12,767 nucleotides of DNA, taken from an uncultured Bacillota bacterium. Lineage in GTDB: Bacteria > Bacillota > Clostridia > Tissierellales > Tissierellaceae. A program made the position numbers and the translations under genes. Of this stretch, positions 1 through 6,708 are shown piece by piece (the first letter of the stretch is position 1; the number at the start of each line of letters is the position of its first letter). The notes beneath the pieces are model-generated. The model saw only the letters and a program-made list of their open reading frames with translations, made no database searches and was not told the DNA's origin. Location: assembly GCA_937951995.1 (NCBI GenBank), contig CALGAG010000203.1, forward strand, positions 1 through 12,767, written 5' to 3'.

Positions 1-917
1 AGTTCGCGGCCCTTGCGACCGGTGAGCACCACTTCGGGAAGCTCCTCCTCAAGCTGCTTGAAGTAGTCCAGCATAAAGAGGTCTGAAGGGGTCTTGGCTC
101 CAAAGTAGAACCTTGCCTTTCTGTCTATTCCCTTTGATTTCATGAAGTTCAGAAGGGACAGTATTGGAGCGACTCCCGTACCAACTGCAACCATTACCAT
201 TTCCCTGTCGTTGTCCTGGTAGTAGAAGTCTCCGAATGGACCGTTAATGGTTGCCTTGTCCCCCACCTCAAGATGGTGGTGAACATAGGTTGTTGCTATA
301 CCCTCAGGTACAAAACCAATTACAAGCTCAATGTAGCCCTTCTCCAGTGGAGATGAGGCGATTGAGTAGGCCCTGTAGACCTCTTCATCGTTCCCTTCGT
401 AAAGGGGAGCCTTAAGCTGTACATACTGGCCTGGCTTGAAGTTGATCTCCTCTCCCTCAGGCAGCTTGAACCTAAGCTTCTTGATTACATCAGTCAAATC
501 CTCTATGGCTTCAACGGTGACTTCAAACTCCTTGACGTTGAACAGTTCCTCTGGAATCTGAATCCTGATGTCCTGCTTAACCTTACACTGGCAGGATAGC
601 CTTACATTGTTTGCAAGCTCCTCCTCGGTCATAAATGGGGTTTCAGTTGCCAGAACAGGTCCCCCACCATCAAGTATCTGAACCTTGCAGTAGCCGCAGG
701 TTCCCTTTCCCCCACATGCTGAGGGTATGAATATTTTTTCCTCTATCAAGGTGGACAGGAGGGAAGAACCTCCGTCCACTGTAAACTGCTTGTCGTCGTT
801 TATTGTCAAGGTCACCTGACCATAGTTTCCTATTGTCCTGTCTGCTATGGTAAGCAGGACGGCAAACAATGCTGTTATTACCGAAATGGATACGGTTGAG
901 ATTACTATTGAACTCAT
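1..917 (-). CDS. nqrF: NqrF, NADH-oxidising subunit of Na+-translocating NADH:quinone oxidoreductase-type complex (3' end cut by window edge)
   Basis: This subunit takes a hydride from NADH onto FAD and passes electrons through a 2Fe-2S cluster into the membrane complex. I translated 305 residues on the minus strand before the window edge. In order they show one N-terminal membrane helix (about residues 5-25), a plant-type ferredoxin domain with cysteines C68, C74, C77 and C109 (exact C-x5-C-x2-C-x31-C spacing of NqrF), an FAD domain with RAYS at 182-185, and the start of the NAD domain with GTGVAP at 246-251. The RAYS motif comes roughly 28 residues earlier than I recall for the Vibrio protein, so the FAD domain seems shorter. 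The ATG at 917 follows a very G-rich ribosome binding site (AAG then seven G), which overlaps the nqrE stop codon region. It is the last visible gene of the operon. The C-terminus and anything beyond it are not seen. Confidence 0.95.
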   Translation of the reverse strand, partial: MSSIVISTVSISVITALFAVLLTIADRTIGNYGQVTLTINDDKQFTVDGGSSLLSTLIEEKIFIPSACGGKGTCGYCKVQILDGGGPVLATETPFMTEEELANNVRLSCQCKVKQDIRIQIPEELFNVKEFEVTVEAIEDLTDVIKKLRFKLPEGEEINFKPGQYVQLKAPLYEGNDEEVYRAYSIASSPLEKGYIELVIGFVPEGIATTYVHHHLEVGDKATINGPFGDFYYQDNDREMVMVAVGTGVAPILSLLNFMKSKGIDRKARFYFGAKTPSDLFMLDYFKQLEEELPEVVLTGRKGRE

Positions 918-929
918 TTAATCCCCCCC

Positions 930-1520
930 TTAAGATATTTGCACGATTCCGGAGAAACCAATAAATGCCAATGCCATCAAGCCTGTAACAATCAGGGTGA
1001 TGCCAGGGCCTTCAAGTCCCTTTGGAACGCTTGCTCTCTTGAGCTTCTGTCTGATTCCTGCCAGGGCAACAATTGCCAGGGTCCAACCAAGACCTGACCC
1101 AACTGCAAAGCCAAATGACTGCAGGAATGTGTAGTCACGGATTACCATAAAGAGGGATACACCAAGAATGGCACAGTTTACGGTTATTAGGGGAAGGAAT
1201 ATACCTAGTGCATAGTAAAGATTAGGTATGTATCTCTCCAGTACCATCTCAATCAGCTGTACAAAGGCAGCTATGGATATTATGAATATGATGAACCTCA
1301 AAAACTCCAGGTTGTAGGGTACCAAAAGGTAATGGTATACCAGGTAGTTGATAATTGAAGTACCTGCAAGTACAAAGGTTACAGCCTGTCCCAGACCCAG
1401 TGAAGTGTTGATCTCCTTGGAAACAGCAACAAAGGAGCACATTCCCAGGAAGTTGGACAGAATCATATTGTTGGTGAATATTGCCGCTATGAATATTACA
1501 AATGGATTCAGTTCAATCAT
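930..1520 (-). CDS. nqrE: NqrE, integral membrane subunit of Nqr-type Na+ pump
   Basis: At 196 residues this is the usual length for NqrE, and it is hydrophobic throughout with about six membrane helices. It belongs to the NqrDE/RnfAE family. NqrD and NqrE form an inverted pair in the membrane that holds an iron-sulfur cluster between them. The two expected ligand cysteines are visible here as C28 in NFLGMCSF and C116 in TVNCAILG. The start codon overlaps the nqrD stop as ATGA (1517-1520), so the two are translationally coupled. RnfA is the homologous subunit of Rnf complexes. I call it NqrE because nqrF follows 12 bp downstream and no rnfB or rnfC is present in the operon. Confidence 0.95.
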   Translation of the reverse strand: MIELNPFVIFIAAIFTNNMILSNFLGMCSFVAVSKEINTSLGLGQAVTFVLAGTSIINYLVYHYLLVPYNLEFLRFIIFIISIAAFVQLIEMVLERYIPNLYYALGIFLPLITVNCAILGVSLFMVIRDYTFLQSFGFAVGSGLGWTLAIVALAGIRQKLKRASVPKGLEGPGITLIVTGLMALAFIGFSGIVQIS

Positions 1521-2137
1521 GATTTAGCCCCCTCACTTTGATGCTTTTCCCTTAAGTTATGTGCAATCCAGATTGCTATGGCCAACAGGAAGAACGCACT
1601 TGGCGGCATTATCATGATTGTCCATGCAGTCCACCAGTCTCCCAGAATCTGGATTCCAAAAAGGGATCCAAATCCAAGCAGCTCTCTAAAAAATGCTATA
1701 AATAGAAGAACTCCTGTGTATCCGATGCCATTTGCAACCCCGTCAAGGAATGATGGCAGGGGTGGATTCTTCTGGGCATAGGCTTCAGCACGACCCATTA
1801 TTATACAGTTTGTTATGATCAAACCTATGTAGGGTCCCAGAGCCTTGCTCATTTCAGGCATGTATGCCTTAAGGAATATGTCTACCATTATTACATATGA
1901 CGCTATGATTAGTACCTGAACCATCATCCTGATATGCTTTGGTGTGTAATGTCTGATTGCGGATATGGTCAGTGATGAAAATGCCGTTACAAATGTAAGT
2001 CCTACACCCATTACAAGGGAATTGACCATAAGGTTGGTTACAGCAAGGGCTGAACATATTCCTATAAGCTGCCTCAGTATGGGGTTGTCAAGCCAGACAC
2101 CCATTGAAAAAATCTCTTTTGACTTCTGCTTGGCCAT
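1517..2137 (-). CDS. nqrD: NqrD, integral membrane subunit of Nqr-type Na+ pump
   Basis: This 206-residue membrane protein has about six helices and belongs to the NqrDE/RnfAE family. The cysteines C28 (LIGICSAL) and C111 (ITNCIIMGRAEA) match the two residues that, with the NqrE pair, are known to bind the intramembrane iron-sulfur cluster. The NCIIMGRAEA stretch is typical of NqrD and RnfE. The ATG at 2137 lies 3 bp after the nqrC stop. Its ribosome binding site, AAGGGGGG, sits inside the last codons of nqrC, so translation is probably coupled. The C-terminal tail after residue 195 is charged and cytoplasmic. The family is certain; the Nqr rather than Rnf label rests on the neighbouring nqrF. 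Confidence 0.95.
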   Translation of the reverse strand: MAKQKSKEIFSMGVWLDNPILRQLIGICSALAVTNLMVNSLVMGVGLTFVTAFSSLTISAIRHYTPKHIRMMVQVLIIASYVIMVDIFLKAYMPEMSKALGPYIGLIITNCIIMGRAEAYAQKNPPLPSFLDGVANGIGYTGVLLFIAFFRELLGFGSLFGIQILGDWWTAWTIMIMPPSAFFLLAIAIWIAHNLREKHQSEGAKS

Positions 2138-2140
2138 GAC

Positions 2141-2731
2141 CTATTCCCCCCTTCTTTCCTGCAAGAAGACATGAATGTCGTCATTCATGAAGTTTGCAAC
2201 TGATTTTGATGTCAAGGTTGCACCTGCTATTGCGTCAACATTACCACCAGGTGCAGGGTTATAGACTACATACTCTCCCTCTGAAGCACCTGCTATGTCC
2301 AGTTCTCTGAACTGGCTGAGGAATTCCTCCTCCTCGATCCTTCCACCAAGTCCAGGTGTTTCTGACTGCTGGGTGAATGTTAGACCCAGTATTGTATTGT
2401 AGTCCTCTGAAATTCCCACATATCCCACTATGCTGCCCCACAGGCCAGCTCCGGCAACAGGGAATGCGTAGCCCTCAAGGGAATCTCCCTCCTGGTATAT
2501 GTATACGTCGTCTTCAAGACTTATCTTCTCATTGAACAGCTGGTCAACCGCCTCTACACTAGTGTCCTGGTAGTCTATGTCAAAGACGTACAGAATCTTT
2601 GTCTGTAGCTCGTACTCCTCATTTGCAGCCACTCTCTCGGCTGTGGAGTAGTCCATGAAAGCCAGAACAAAGGTGAAAATGGCAGTGAGCAGAGCCATGA
2701 AAACTATTGGGTACCAGAATGTCTTTTTCAT
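2141..2731 (-). CDS. nqrC: NqrC, FMN-carrying periplasm-facing subunit of Nqr-type Na+ pump
   Basis: NqrC carries a covalently bound FMN that relays electrons on the outer face of the membrane. Residues 7-27 form a single membrane anchor, and the rest is the FMN-binding domain. Visible motifs are GAGLWG (94-99), SETPGLGG (123-130) and the flavinylation segment D166-A-I-A-G-A-T172, whose threonine should carry FMN through a phosphoester bond made by ApbE. The usual serine or threonine three residues before that threonine is alanine here. At 196 residues it is shorter than typical NqrC (about 255) and close to RnfG. Its ATG overlaps the nqrB stop as ATGA (2728-2731), with GAGGTGA as ribosome binding site. 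No apbE is visible in the window. Confidence 0.93.
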   Translation of the reverse strand: MKKTFWYPIVFMALLTAIFTFVLAFMDYSTAERVAANEEYELQTKILYVFDIDYQDTSVEAVDQLFNEKISLEDDVYIYQEGDSLEGYAFPVAGAGLWGSIVGYVGISEDYNTILGLTFTQQSETPGLGGRIEEEEFLSQFRELDIAGASEGEYVVYNPAPGGNVDAIAGATLTSKSVANFMNDDIHVFLQERRGE

Positions 2732-3711
2732 GCTGTCACCTCTTTCTTGCCTTCAGCCTTTTCCTTCCTGTAGTTCTTGTATGCCTTTACACTCTCGTCA
2801 ATAATTGGCGAGAAGGTGTTCCCAATCAGTATTGCAAACATTACGCCTCCTGCAAAGAGGGCAAACCCCCTTATTATGACGGTCACAACACCGATTATTA
2901 TACCGTAGATCCACTTGCCTTCCTTTGTCTTTGTTCCCGAAACAGGGTCGGTTGCCATAAATACCGTTCCGAAAAGGAAGCCTCCTGCCACCAATCCATA
3001 AAGTGGATTTGGCACCGAAGGGACCCCTGCAAAATAAAGGATTGAGCTTAAGGCTGTAAATCCGACCAGACAGCCTGCCATGATCTCCCAAGATGCAACC
3101 TTCTTGTAGATAAGGTAAGCACCTGCAAGAAGAACCAGGATTGCACTTGTCTCTCCGATTGATCCCGACACGTTCCCTATAAGCAGGTCCATAAAGGGAA
3201 GGGTCGCTCCCGAGTCCCTGTATAGAAGCATTGGTGTAGCCGTTGAAACCATTTCGATTCCTTCGTTAAGGTAGGTTGCAAAACCTCCCGGGAAACCCAG
3301 TGAAGGATTTGTCCACTCGATTGTAAGTGGCTCTGGGAATGACACATAAACAAATGCCCTGGCTACCAAGGCAGGGTTGAATATGTTCTTTCCGAAGCCT
3401 CCAAAAACCATCTTACCGAAAAGAACACCAAAAACAATCCCCACTGCCGCAATCCAGAATGGTGTTGACGGCGGAAGGGTCATTGTATACAGCATACAGG
3501 TTATGAGGACCGCCTCCGAAATCTTTTTGTTGTTCTTCTTTTCGTAAAGGTATTCTGTACCAATACCGAATACTCCAACTACAAATAACAATAATAATAC
3601 CCTAAGTCCGAAATAATATGTAGCCACCAGCAGAAGTGGAATAAGTGAGACTATGACAGTTCTCATCATTTTCTGCTTGATAAAATATTTTGACACCAGA
3701 TCTGAAAACAA
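2728..3711 (-). CDS. nqrB: NqrB, flavin-carrying membrane subunit of Nqr-type Na+ pump
   Basis: NqrB is the large membrane subunit that carries covalent FMN and, in known enzymes, participates in Na+ translocation and quinone reduction. This copy has 327 residues and about ten membrane helices. Family signatures are GGFGKNIFNPALVARAF (104-120) and FMATDPVSG (251-259). The flavinylation site is E153-M-V-S-T-A-T159-P, a variant of the usual DxxSGAT. At 327 residues it lacks the N-terminal extension of classical NqrB (about 410) and is RnfD-sized, but ARAF is more NqrB-like. The start is a TTG at 3711: the upstream ribosome binding site GGAGGTGATC is fully complementary to the 16S rRNA tail at a suitable distance, and no in-frame ATG precedes codon 15. 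It is the first gene of the operon and no nqrA lies upstream of it. Confidence 0.94.
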   Translation of the reverse strand: MFSDLVSKYFIKQKMMRTVIVSLIPLLLVATYYFGLRVLLLLFVVGVFGIGTEYLYEKKNNKKISEAVLITCMLYTMTLPPSTPFWIAAVGIVFGVLFGKMVFGGFGKNIFNPALVARAFVYVSFPEPLTIEWTNPSLGFPGGFATYLNEGIEMVSTATPMLLYRDSGATLPFMDLLIGNVSGSIGETSAILVLLAGAYLIYKKVASWEIMAGCLVGFTALSSILYFAGVPSVPNPLYGLVAGGFLFGTVFMATDPVSGTKTKEGKWIYGIIIGVVTVIIRGFALFAGGVMFAILIGNTFSPIIDESVKAYKNYRKEKAEGKKEVTA

Positions 3712-3755
3712 AAGATCACCTCCAAGTTGATATAAGTAATAAATTCCATACTATA

Positions 3756-3785
3756 TTAATACCACATTTTGGATGATTAATTCAA
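3756..3785 (-). promoter_or_regulatory. Putative promoter of the nqrBCDEF operon
   Basis: On the minus strand a -35 TTGAAT (3785-3780) is followed after 18 bp by the extended -10 TGG-TATTAA (hexamer 3761-3756). This would start transcription near 3749 and give a leader of about 38 nt before the TTG start of nqrB. It is the only good sigma-A-like element in the 152-bp gap. The call is by inspection only. Confidence 0.5.
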
Positions 3786-3833
3786 TATTATTTAGATACA
3801 CAAAATTATAAATGATATTATTACATATTTTAG

Positions 3834-3843
3834 TGGTATAAAT
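3834..3843 (+). promoter_or_regulatory. Putative extended -10 element for the old yellow enzyme gene
   Basis: TGGTATAAAT on the plus strand fits an extended -10 box, but no good -35 precedes it, and the implied start at about 3849 would leave a leader of only about 15 nt beginning at the ribosome binding site. A second AT-rich box, TATAAA at 3807-3812, is an alternative. The element is an inverted copy of the nqr -10 region (GTGGTAT at 3833-3839 versus ATACCAC at 3759-3765), so it could instead be part of an operator. Confidence 0.3.
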
Positions 3844-3863
3844 GAAAACGAGGTGATAAAAGG

Positions 3864-4880
3864 ATGAAAACATTTGAAAAATACAGTATACATGGCTTGG
3901 AGGTCCCTAACAGGATAGTCATGCCCCCCATGTGCATGTACTCCAGTGACCACACAGGAACTGTAAAGGAATTCCATAGAATGCACTATGGAGCAAGGGC
4001 AATTGGCGGTACCGGCCTAATAATTCAGGAAGCTACGGCTGTTGAGCCAAGGGGAAGGATATCCGACAGGGATTTGGGACTTTGGTCTGACGACCATATC
4101 CCGGGTTTGAAGTCCTTGGTCCAAACAGTAAAGGGATATGGGGCAAGGGCTGGAATCCAGCTTGCCCATGCAGGCAGGAAGTCGGAGTCAGCCTCCGACA
4201 TCCCTGTTGCTCCATCGGCCCTGGCCTTTTCAGAGGATTACAGAACACCAAAGGAGCTTGGTCTTGATGAAATCAAGGAAGTGGTCCAAAGCTTCAAGGC
4301 CGCTGCAGGAAGAGCCCTCCTTGCAGGCTATGACCTTTTGGAGATCCACGCAGCCCACGGCTACCTAATTCACGAGTTCCTGTCTCCAATTACCAACAAG
4401 AGGGAGGACATGTATGGGGGGTCACTGGAAAACAGGACCCGATTTCTAAGAGAAGTCCTCCTTGAAGTGAGAAAGGTTTGGCCAGAGAACAAGCCTCTAA
4501 TAATAAGGGTCTCTGCAACAGACTACCTTCAGGGTGGCATTGATGGTGATGAGATTGTAAGGATTGTGGACCAGGTGAAGGATCTTATCCACATGGTTCA
4601 TGTGAGCACCGGTGCAATTGCACCTGCCAGTATGAAGCTCTATCCCGGCTACCAGGTCCAGTACGCCGAAAGGATAAAAAGGGAGTGTGGGATCCCCACA
4701 ATAGCAGTTGGCCTCATAAAGGATCTTGACCAGGTTGAGGAAATCCTTCAGAATGGTCGTGCGGACCTTGTTGCCCTTGGTCGTGAGATCTTAAGGAATC
4801 CAAACTGGGTCCTGAACAATATGCACTCTGGAGGGATCCAGGCTAGATACCCAGACCAGTATTTCAGGGCATATAGATAA
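3864..4880 (+). CDS. namA: NADPH dehydrogenase NamA/YqjM-like old yellow enzyme
   Basis: This flavin-dependent ene-reductase is predicted to use FMN and NAD(P)H to reduce activated C=C bonds, and sometimes nitro compounds. At 338 residues it equals the length of Bacillus YqjM, and it aligns along a TIM barrel. Visible YqjM-class features are PPMCMY with C24 and Y26 (the redox-tuning cysteine and tyrosine), HAGRKS (102-107), the substrate-binding pair H162 and H165 in IHAAHGYLIHEFLSP, and SLENRTRF (187-194). The C-terminus ends in FRAYR; in YqjM an arginine from this region reaches the neighbouring subunit. The ATG at 3864 has GAGGTGAT seven bases upstream. It is transcribed away from nqrB and is a single-gene unit closed by the hairpin at 4889-4930. 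The physiological substrate cannot be told. Related enoate reductases and bile-acid enzymes are larger, with extra Fe-S domains absent here. Confidence 0.93.
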   Translation: MKTFEKYSIHGLEVPNRIVMPPMCMYSSDHTGTVKEFHRMHYGARAIGGTGLIIQEATAVEPRGRISDRDLGLWSDDHIPGLKSLVQTVKGYGARAGIQLAHAGRKSESASDIPVAPSALAFSEDYRTPKELGLDEIKEVVQSFKAAAGRALLAGYDLLEIHAAHGYLIHEFLSPITNKREDMYGGSLENRTRFLREVLLEVRKVWPENKPLIIRVSATDYLQGGIDGDEIVRIVDQVKDLIHMVHVSTGAIAPASMKLYPGYQVQYAERIKRECGIPTIAVGLIKDLDQVEEILQNGRADLVALGREILRNPNWVLNNMHSGGIQARYPDQYFRAYR

Positions 4881-4888
4881 GGAAATAT

Positions 4889-4930
4889 AAAACCCACCTG
4901 ACGGAATAAGAATCCGAAAGGTGGGTTTTT
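4889..4930. terminator. Bidirectional intrinsic terminator between namA and the parvulin gene
   Basis: An 11-bp perfect stem (4889-4899 with 4919-4929) has an inner 4-bp stem CGGA/TCCG (4902-4905 with 4913-4916). A T-run follows on the plus strand, and TTTTATATTT follows on the minus strand. It lies between two convergent genes, 8 bp after the namA stop and 7 bp from the parvulin stop, so it probably serves both. Confidence 0.85.
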
Positions 4931-4936
4931 GCTTTA

Positions 4937-5683
4937 TTAGTATATCTCAACCGGGTACTTGACCTTAAGTCCTGATATCTTGTTCTGGTACTTCTCCTCC
5001 TGCTTTCTTGCAAGAACCTGCTGCTGAACCTGGTCCTTAACCTCTTCAAAATCTGGCTCCTCTGCCTTGTTCTTGGCATCAACCTTGATTATGTGGTATC
5101 CGAACTGGGTCTTTACAGGCTCTGATATTGATCCGATCTCCATGTTGAAGGCTGCATCCTCAAACTCAGGTACCATTTGGCCTCTGCCAAATTCTCCCAA
5201 GGCTCCTCCTGCCTCTTTGGAAGGACATGATGAATAGTTTGTCGCTGCTTCCTCGAATGCAAGTCCGTCCTTAAGCTCCTTTATAATCTCCTTTGCCTTG
5301 TCCTCGTCATCAACAAGGATATGGCTTGCCTTAAGGGTTTCAGGCTGGCTGAATGCCGACTTGTTTTCCTGGAAGAATTCCTTCATTTCCTCTTCCTGGG
5401 CATCGATTCCCTCAACAAGCTTGCTGAAGGCATAGCCCTTAAGAAGGTTCTTCTCAGTTGCTTCCAAGGTCTCCTTGAATTCAGGCTCCTGGTTCATATT
5501 CTGGTCCATGGCATCAAGATAAAGAAGCTCCTGATTAACCATTTCCTCAATGACTCTCTTTATTCCCTCTGGGGATTGAAACTGCATGGCCACCTGAGGT
5601 CCCATGTCGTTAAGGAACTTCAGAACGTCTCCCCTTGATATTTCCTTGCCGTTAACTACTGCAACCAATTGTTGGTCAGTCAT
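4937..5683 (-). CDS. Cytosolic parvulin-type peptidylprolyl isomerase (PrsA/SurA-like)
   Basis: This 248-residue protein has an N-terminal SurA-like helical chaperone segment (about 6-110), a parvulin rotamase domain (about 116-203) and a short charged helical tail. The parvulin active-site set known from Pin1 is present: H121 (ASHILV), C153 (YSSCPS), M170 and F174 (GQMVPEFEDAAF) and H197 (GYHIIKV). It should speed cis-trans isomerisation at X-Pro bonds and help folding. Unlike PrsA of Bacillus it has neither signal peptide nor lipobox: the N-terminus begins MTDQQLVAVVNGKEIS, where VNGKEIS is the typical start of the mature SurA_N domain. It therefore probably acts in the cytoplasm. The ATG at 5683 follows AAAGGAGAG at good spacing. 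It is a single-gene unit with its own promoter and a shared terminator. Confidence 0.9.
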   Translation of the reverse strand: MTDQQLVAVVNGKEISRGDVLKFLNDMGPQVAMQFQSPEGIKRVIEEMVNQELLYLDAMDQNMNQEPEFKETLEATEKNLLKGYAFSKLVEGIDAQEEEMKEFFQENKSAFSQPETLKASHILVDDEDKAKEIIKELKDGLAFEEAATNYSSCPSKEAGGALGEFGRGQMVPEFEDAAFNMEIGSISEPVKTQFGYHIIKVDAKNKAEEPDFEEVKDQVQQQVLARKQEEKYQNKISGLKVKYPVEIY

Positions 5684-5714
5684 CTAATCTCTCCTTTAAA
5701 ATATATTCATTTAA

Positions 5715-5743
5715 ACCTTAACACAGGCTCGAAGCCTTGTCAA
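5715..5743 (-). promoter_or_regulatory. Promoter of the parvulin gene with a palindrome in the spacer
   Basis: On the minus strand a perfect -35 TTGACA (5743-5738) is separated by 17 bp from TAAGGT (5720-5715), which is preceded by TG at the extended -10 position. The spacer contains the 13-bp inverted repeat AGGCT-cga-AGCCT (5725-5737 on the plus strand). The -10 match is imperfect. Confidence 0.5.
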
Positions 5744-5760
5744 ACCTCCATATGCAAAGA

Positions 5761-5788
5761 AAACCTCCTGGAACAGTCCAGGAGGTTT
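5761..5788 (-). terminator. Intrinsic terminator of the cold-shock gene
   Basis: A perfect 12-bp stem (5761-5772 with 5777-5788) with a 4-base loop lies 11 bp past the stop codon of the cold-shock gene. On the minus strand it is followed by TTTTCTTT. Confidence 0.88.
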
Positions 5789-5799
5789 ATTGGTCTTAA

Positions 5800-5997
5800 T
5801 TAGATTACTGTAATATCTTCTGCTTGAAGACCTTTTTGACCTTCAACTACGTTGAATTCTACTTCTTGACCTTCTTCAAGAGTCTTGAAGCCGTCTTTTT
5901 GAATTTGTGAGTAGTGAGCAAATACGTCATTGCCTTCCTCAGTTGTAATGAATCCAAATCCTTTTTCTGCGTTAAACCATTTTACTGTACCTTTCAT
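5800..5997 (-). CDS. Cold-shock protein (CspA/CspB family)
   Basis: A single cold-shock domain of 65 residues, the normal size for CspA/CspB. It binds single-stranded RNA and DNA and acts as an RNA chaperone, melting structure in mRNA. RNP1 is KGFGFI (12-17) and RNP2 is VFAHYS (25-30), with the aromatic residues W8, F9, F14, F16, F26 and Y29 on the binding face. The acidic C-terminal half is usual. The ATG at 5997 follows a strong GGAGGTTATG ribosome binding site. The gene stands alone between its own promoter and terminator and has a leader of about 125 nt, as is common for csp genes regulated at the RNA level. Which csp paralogue it is cannot be told, so no symbol is given. Confidence 0.97.
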   Translation of the reverse strand: MKGTVKWFNAEKGFGFITTEEGNDVFAHYSQIQKDGFKTLEEGQEVEFNVVEGQKGLQAEDITVI

Positions 5998-6124
5998 TGC
6001 ATAACCTCCATAAATTTATTTATTTCTTTAATTCATGTAACCTTTACAACAATAAATTTGAGTTATACTCTGAAAAGGTAAACCAAAATTGTTGTTTCTT
6101 TTTATTACTCCTGAATTAAAGCTC
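5998..6124 (-). promoter_or_regulatory. Long structured 5' leader of the cold-shock mRNA
   Basis: From the predicted start near 6124 the leader runs about 127 nt to the ATG. It contains a perfect 8-bp inverted repeat (ACAACAAT at 6046-6053 with ATTGTTGT at 6088-6095) that encloses a second small hairpin, GAGT-tat-ACTC (6060-6070). Long foldable leaders are known temperature sensors in csp mRNAs of other bacteria. That role here is inferred from position and repeats, not from any conserved motif I recognise. Confidence 0.45.
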
Positions 6125-6130
6125 ATGTCC

Positions 6131-6159
6131 ATAATACCACCTTTATCCCCAGATTGCAA
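6131..6159 (-). promoter_or_regulatory. Promoter of the cold-shock gene
   Basis: On the minus strand TTGCAA (6159-6154) and TATTAT (6136-6131) are separated by exactly 17 bp. The -10 is preceded by TGG, making it an extended -10. This is one of the best promoter matches in the window. Confidence 0.7.
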
Positions 6160-6215
6160 GGGATTTTTGCTAATTTACATAAAATTACCGGAATTCATAG
6201 GCTTTTCTGACAATT

Positions 6216-6686
6216 CTACTGGTTGAATAGTCTAACCCTGTCCTTTAACACATTTTCAAAGTCAATAAGGTGTCTTTCGTACTCCCTGTCCATATGTGGG
6301 GAGCTTAATATGAAATCTGCCGTTGCCCTGTTATTTGCCACGGGAATATCATACAGGACGGCAATCCTTAAAAGTGCCTTTACATCGGGATCATGTGGCT
6401 GTGCTTCCAAAGGATCCCAAAAGAATATCATAAAATCAATGGCTCCCTCGGCGATTCTTGCTCCCACCTGCTGGTCTCCTCCAAGTGGTCCTGACATGTA
6501 GCCCCTTACGGGTAGTCCCGTCCTCTCCTCAATCAGTCTTGAGGTGGTCCCTGTTCCAACCAGATGATGACCTGACAGTATCTCCTTGTTCTCCCTCACC
6601 CAATCGATCAATTCCTTTTTCATGTTGTCATGGGCTATGAGGGCAATCTTTTTCTTTTTCCCCAATTTTGGGCTTGCACCTTCCAT
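6216..6686 (-). CDS. mgsA: Methylglyoxal synthase
   Basis: MgsA converts dihydroxyacetone phosphate to methylglyoxal and phosphate, a bypass that relieves sugar-phosphate build-up. The 156 residues carry the whole family signature: H19-D20, the phosphate-binding GTGTTS (44-49), SGPLGGDQQVGARIAEG (65-81) with catalytic D71, and FFWDPLEAQPHDPDVKAL (88-105) with H98 and D101. These numbers coincide with those of the E. coli enzyme. The N-terminus has a basic run (KLGKKKKIALIAHD) before the first strand. The ATG at 6686 follows GAGGAGGAGAT. It has its own promoter. I see no strong terminator between it and the cold-shock promoter, so some read-through is possible. Confidence 0.97.
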   Translation of the reverse strand: MEGASPKLGKKKKIALIAHDNMKKELIDWVRENKEILSGHHLVGTGTTSRLIEERTGLPVRGYMSGPLGGDQQVGARIAEGAIDFMIFFWDPLEAQPHDPDVKALLRIAVLYDIPVANNRATADFILSSPHMDREYERHLIDFENVLKDRVRLFNQ

Positions 6687-6708
6687 CCAATCTCCTCCTC
6701 ACACTAGA

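Noticed and set aside
930..3711. An Rnf (ferredoxin:NAD+ oxidoreductase) operon
   Set aside because: Four subunits are homologous to RnfD, G, E and A, and the lengths of B and C are Rnf-like. But the fifth gene is an unmistakable NqrF with ferredoxin, FAD and NAD motifs, and no rnfB or rnfC is present, so Nqr is the better label.
6171..6187. AT-rich inverted repeat TAATTT/AAATTA after mgsA as a terminator
   Set aside because: The stem is only six A-T pairs and no T-run follows on the minus strand. It is too weak to call.
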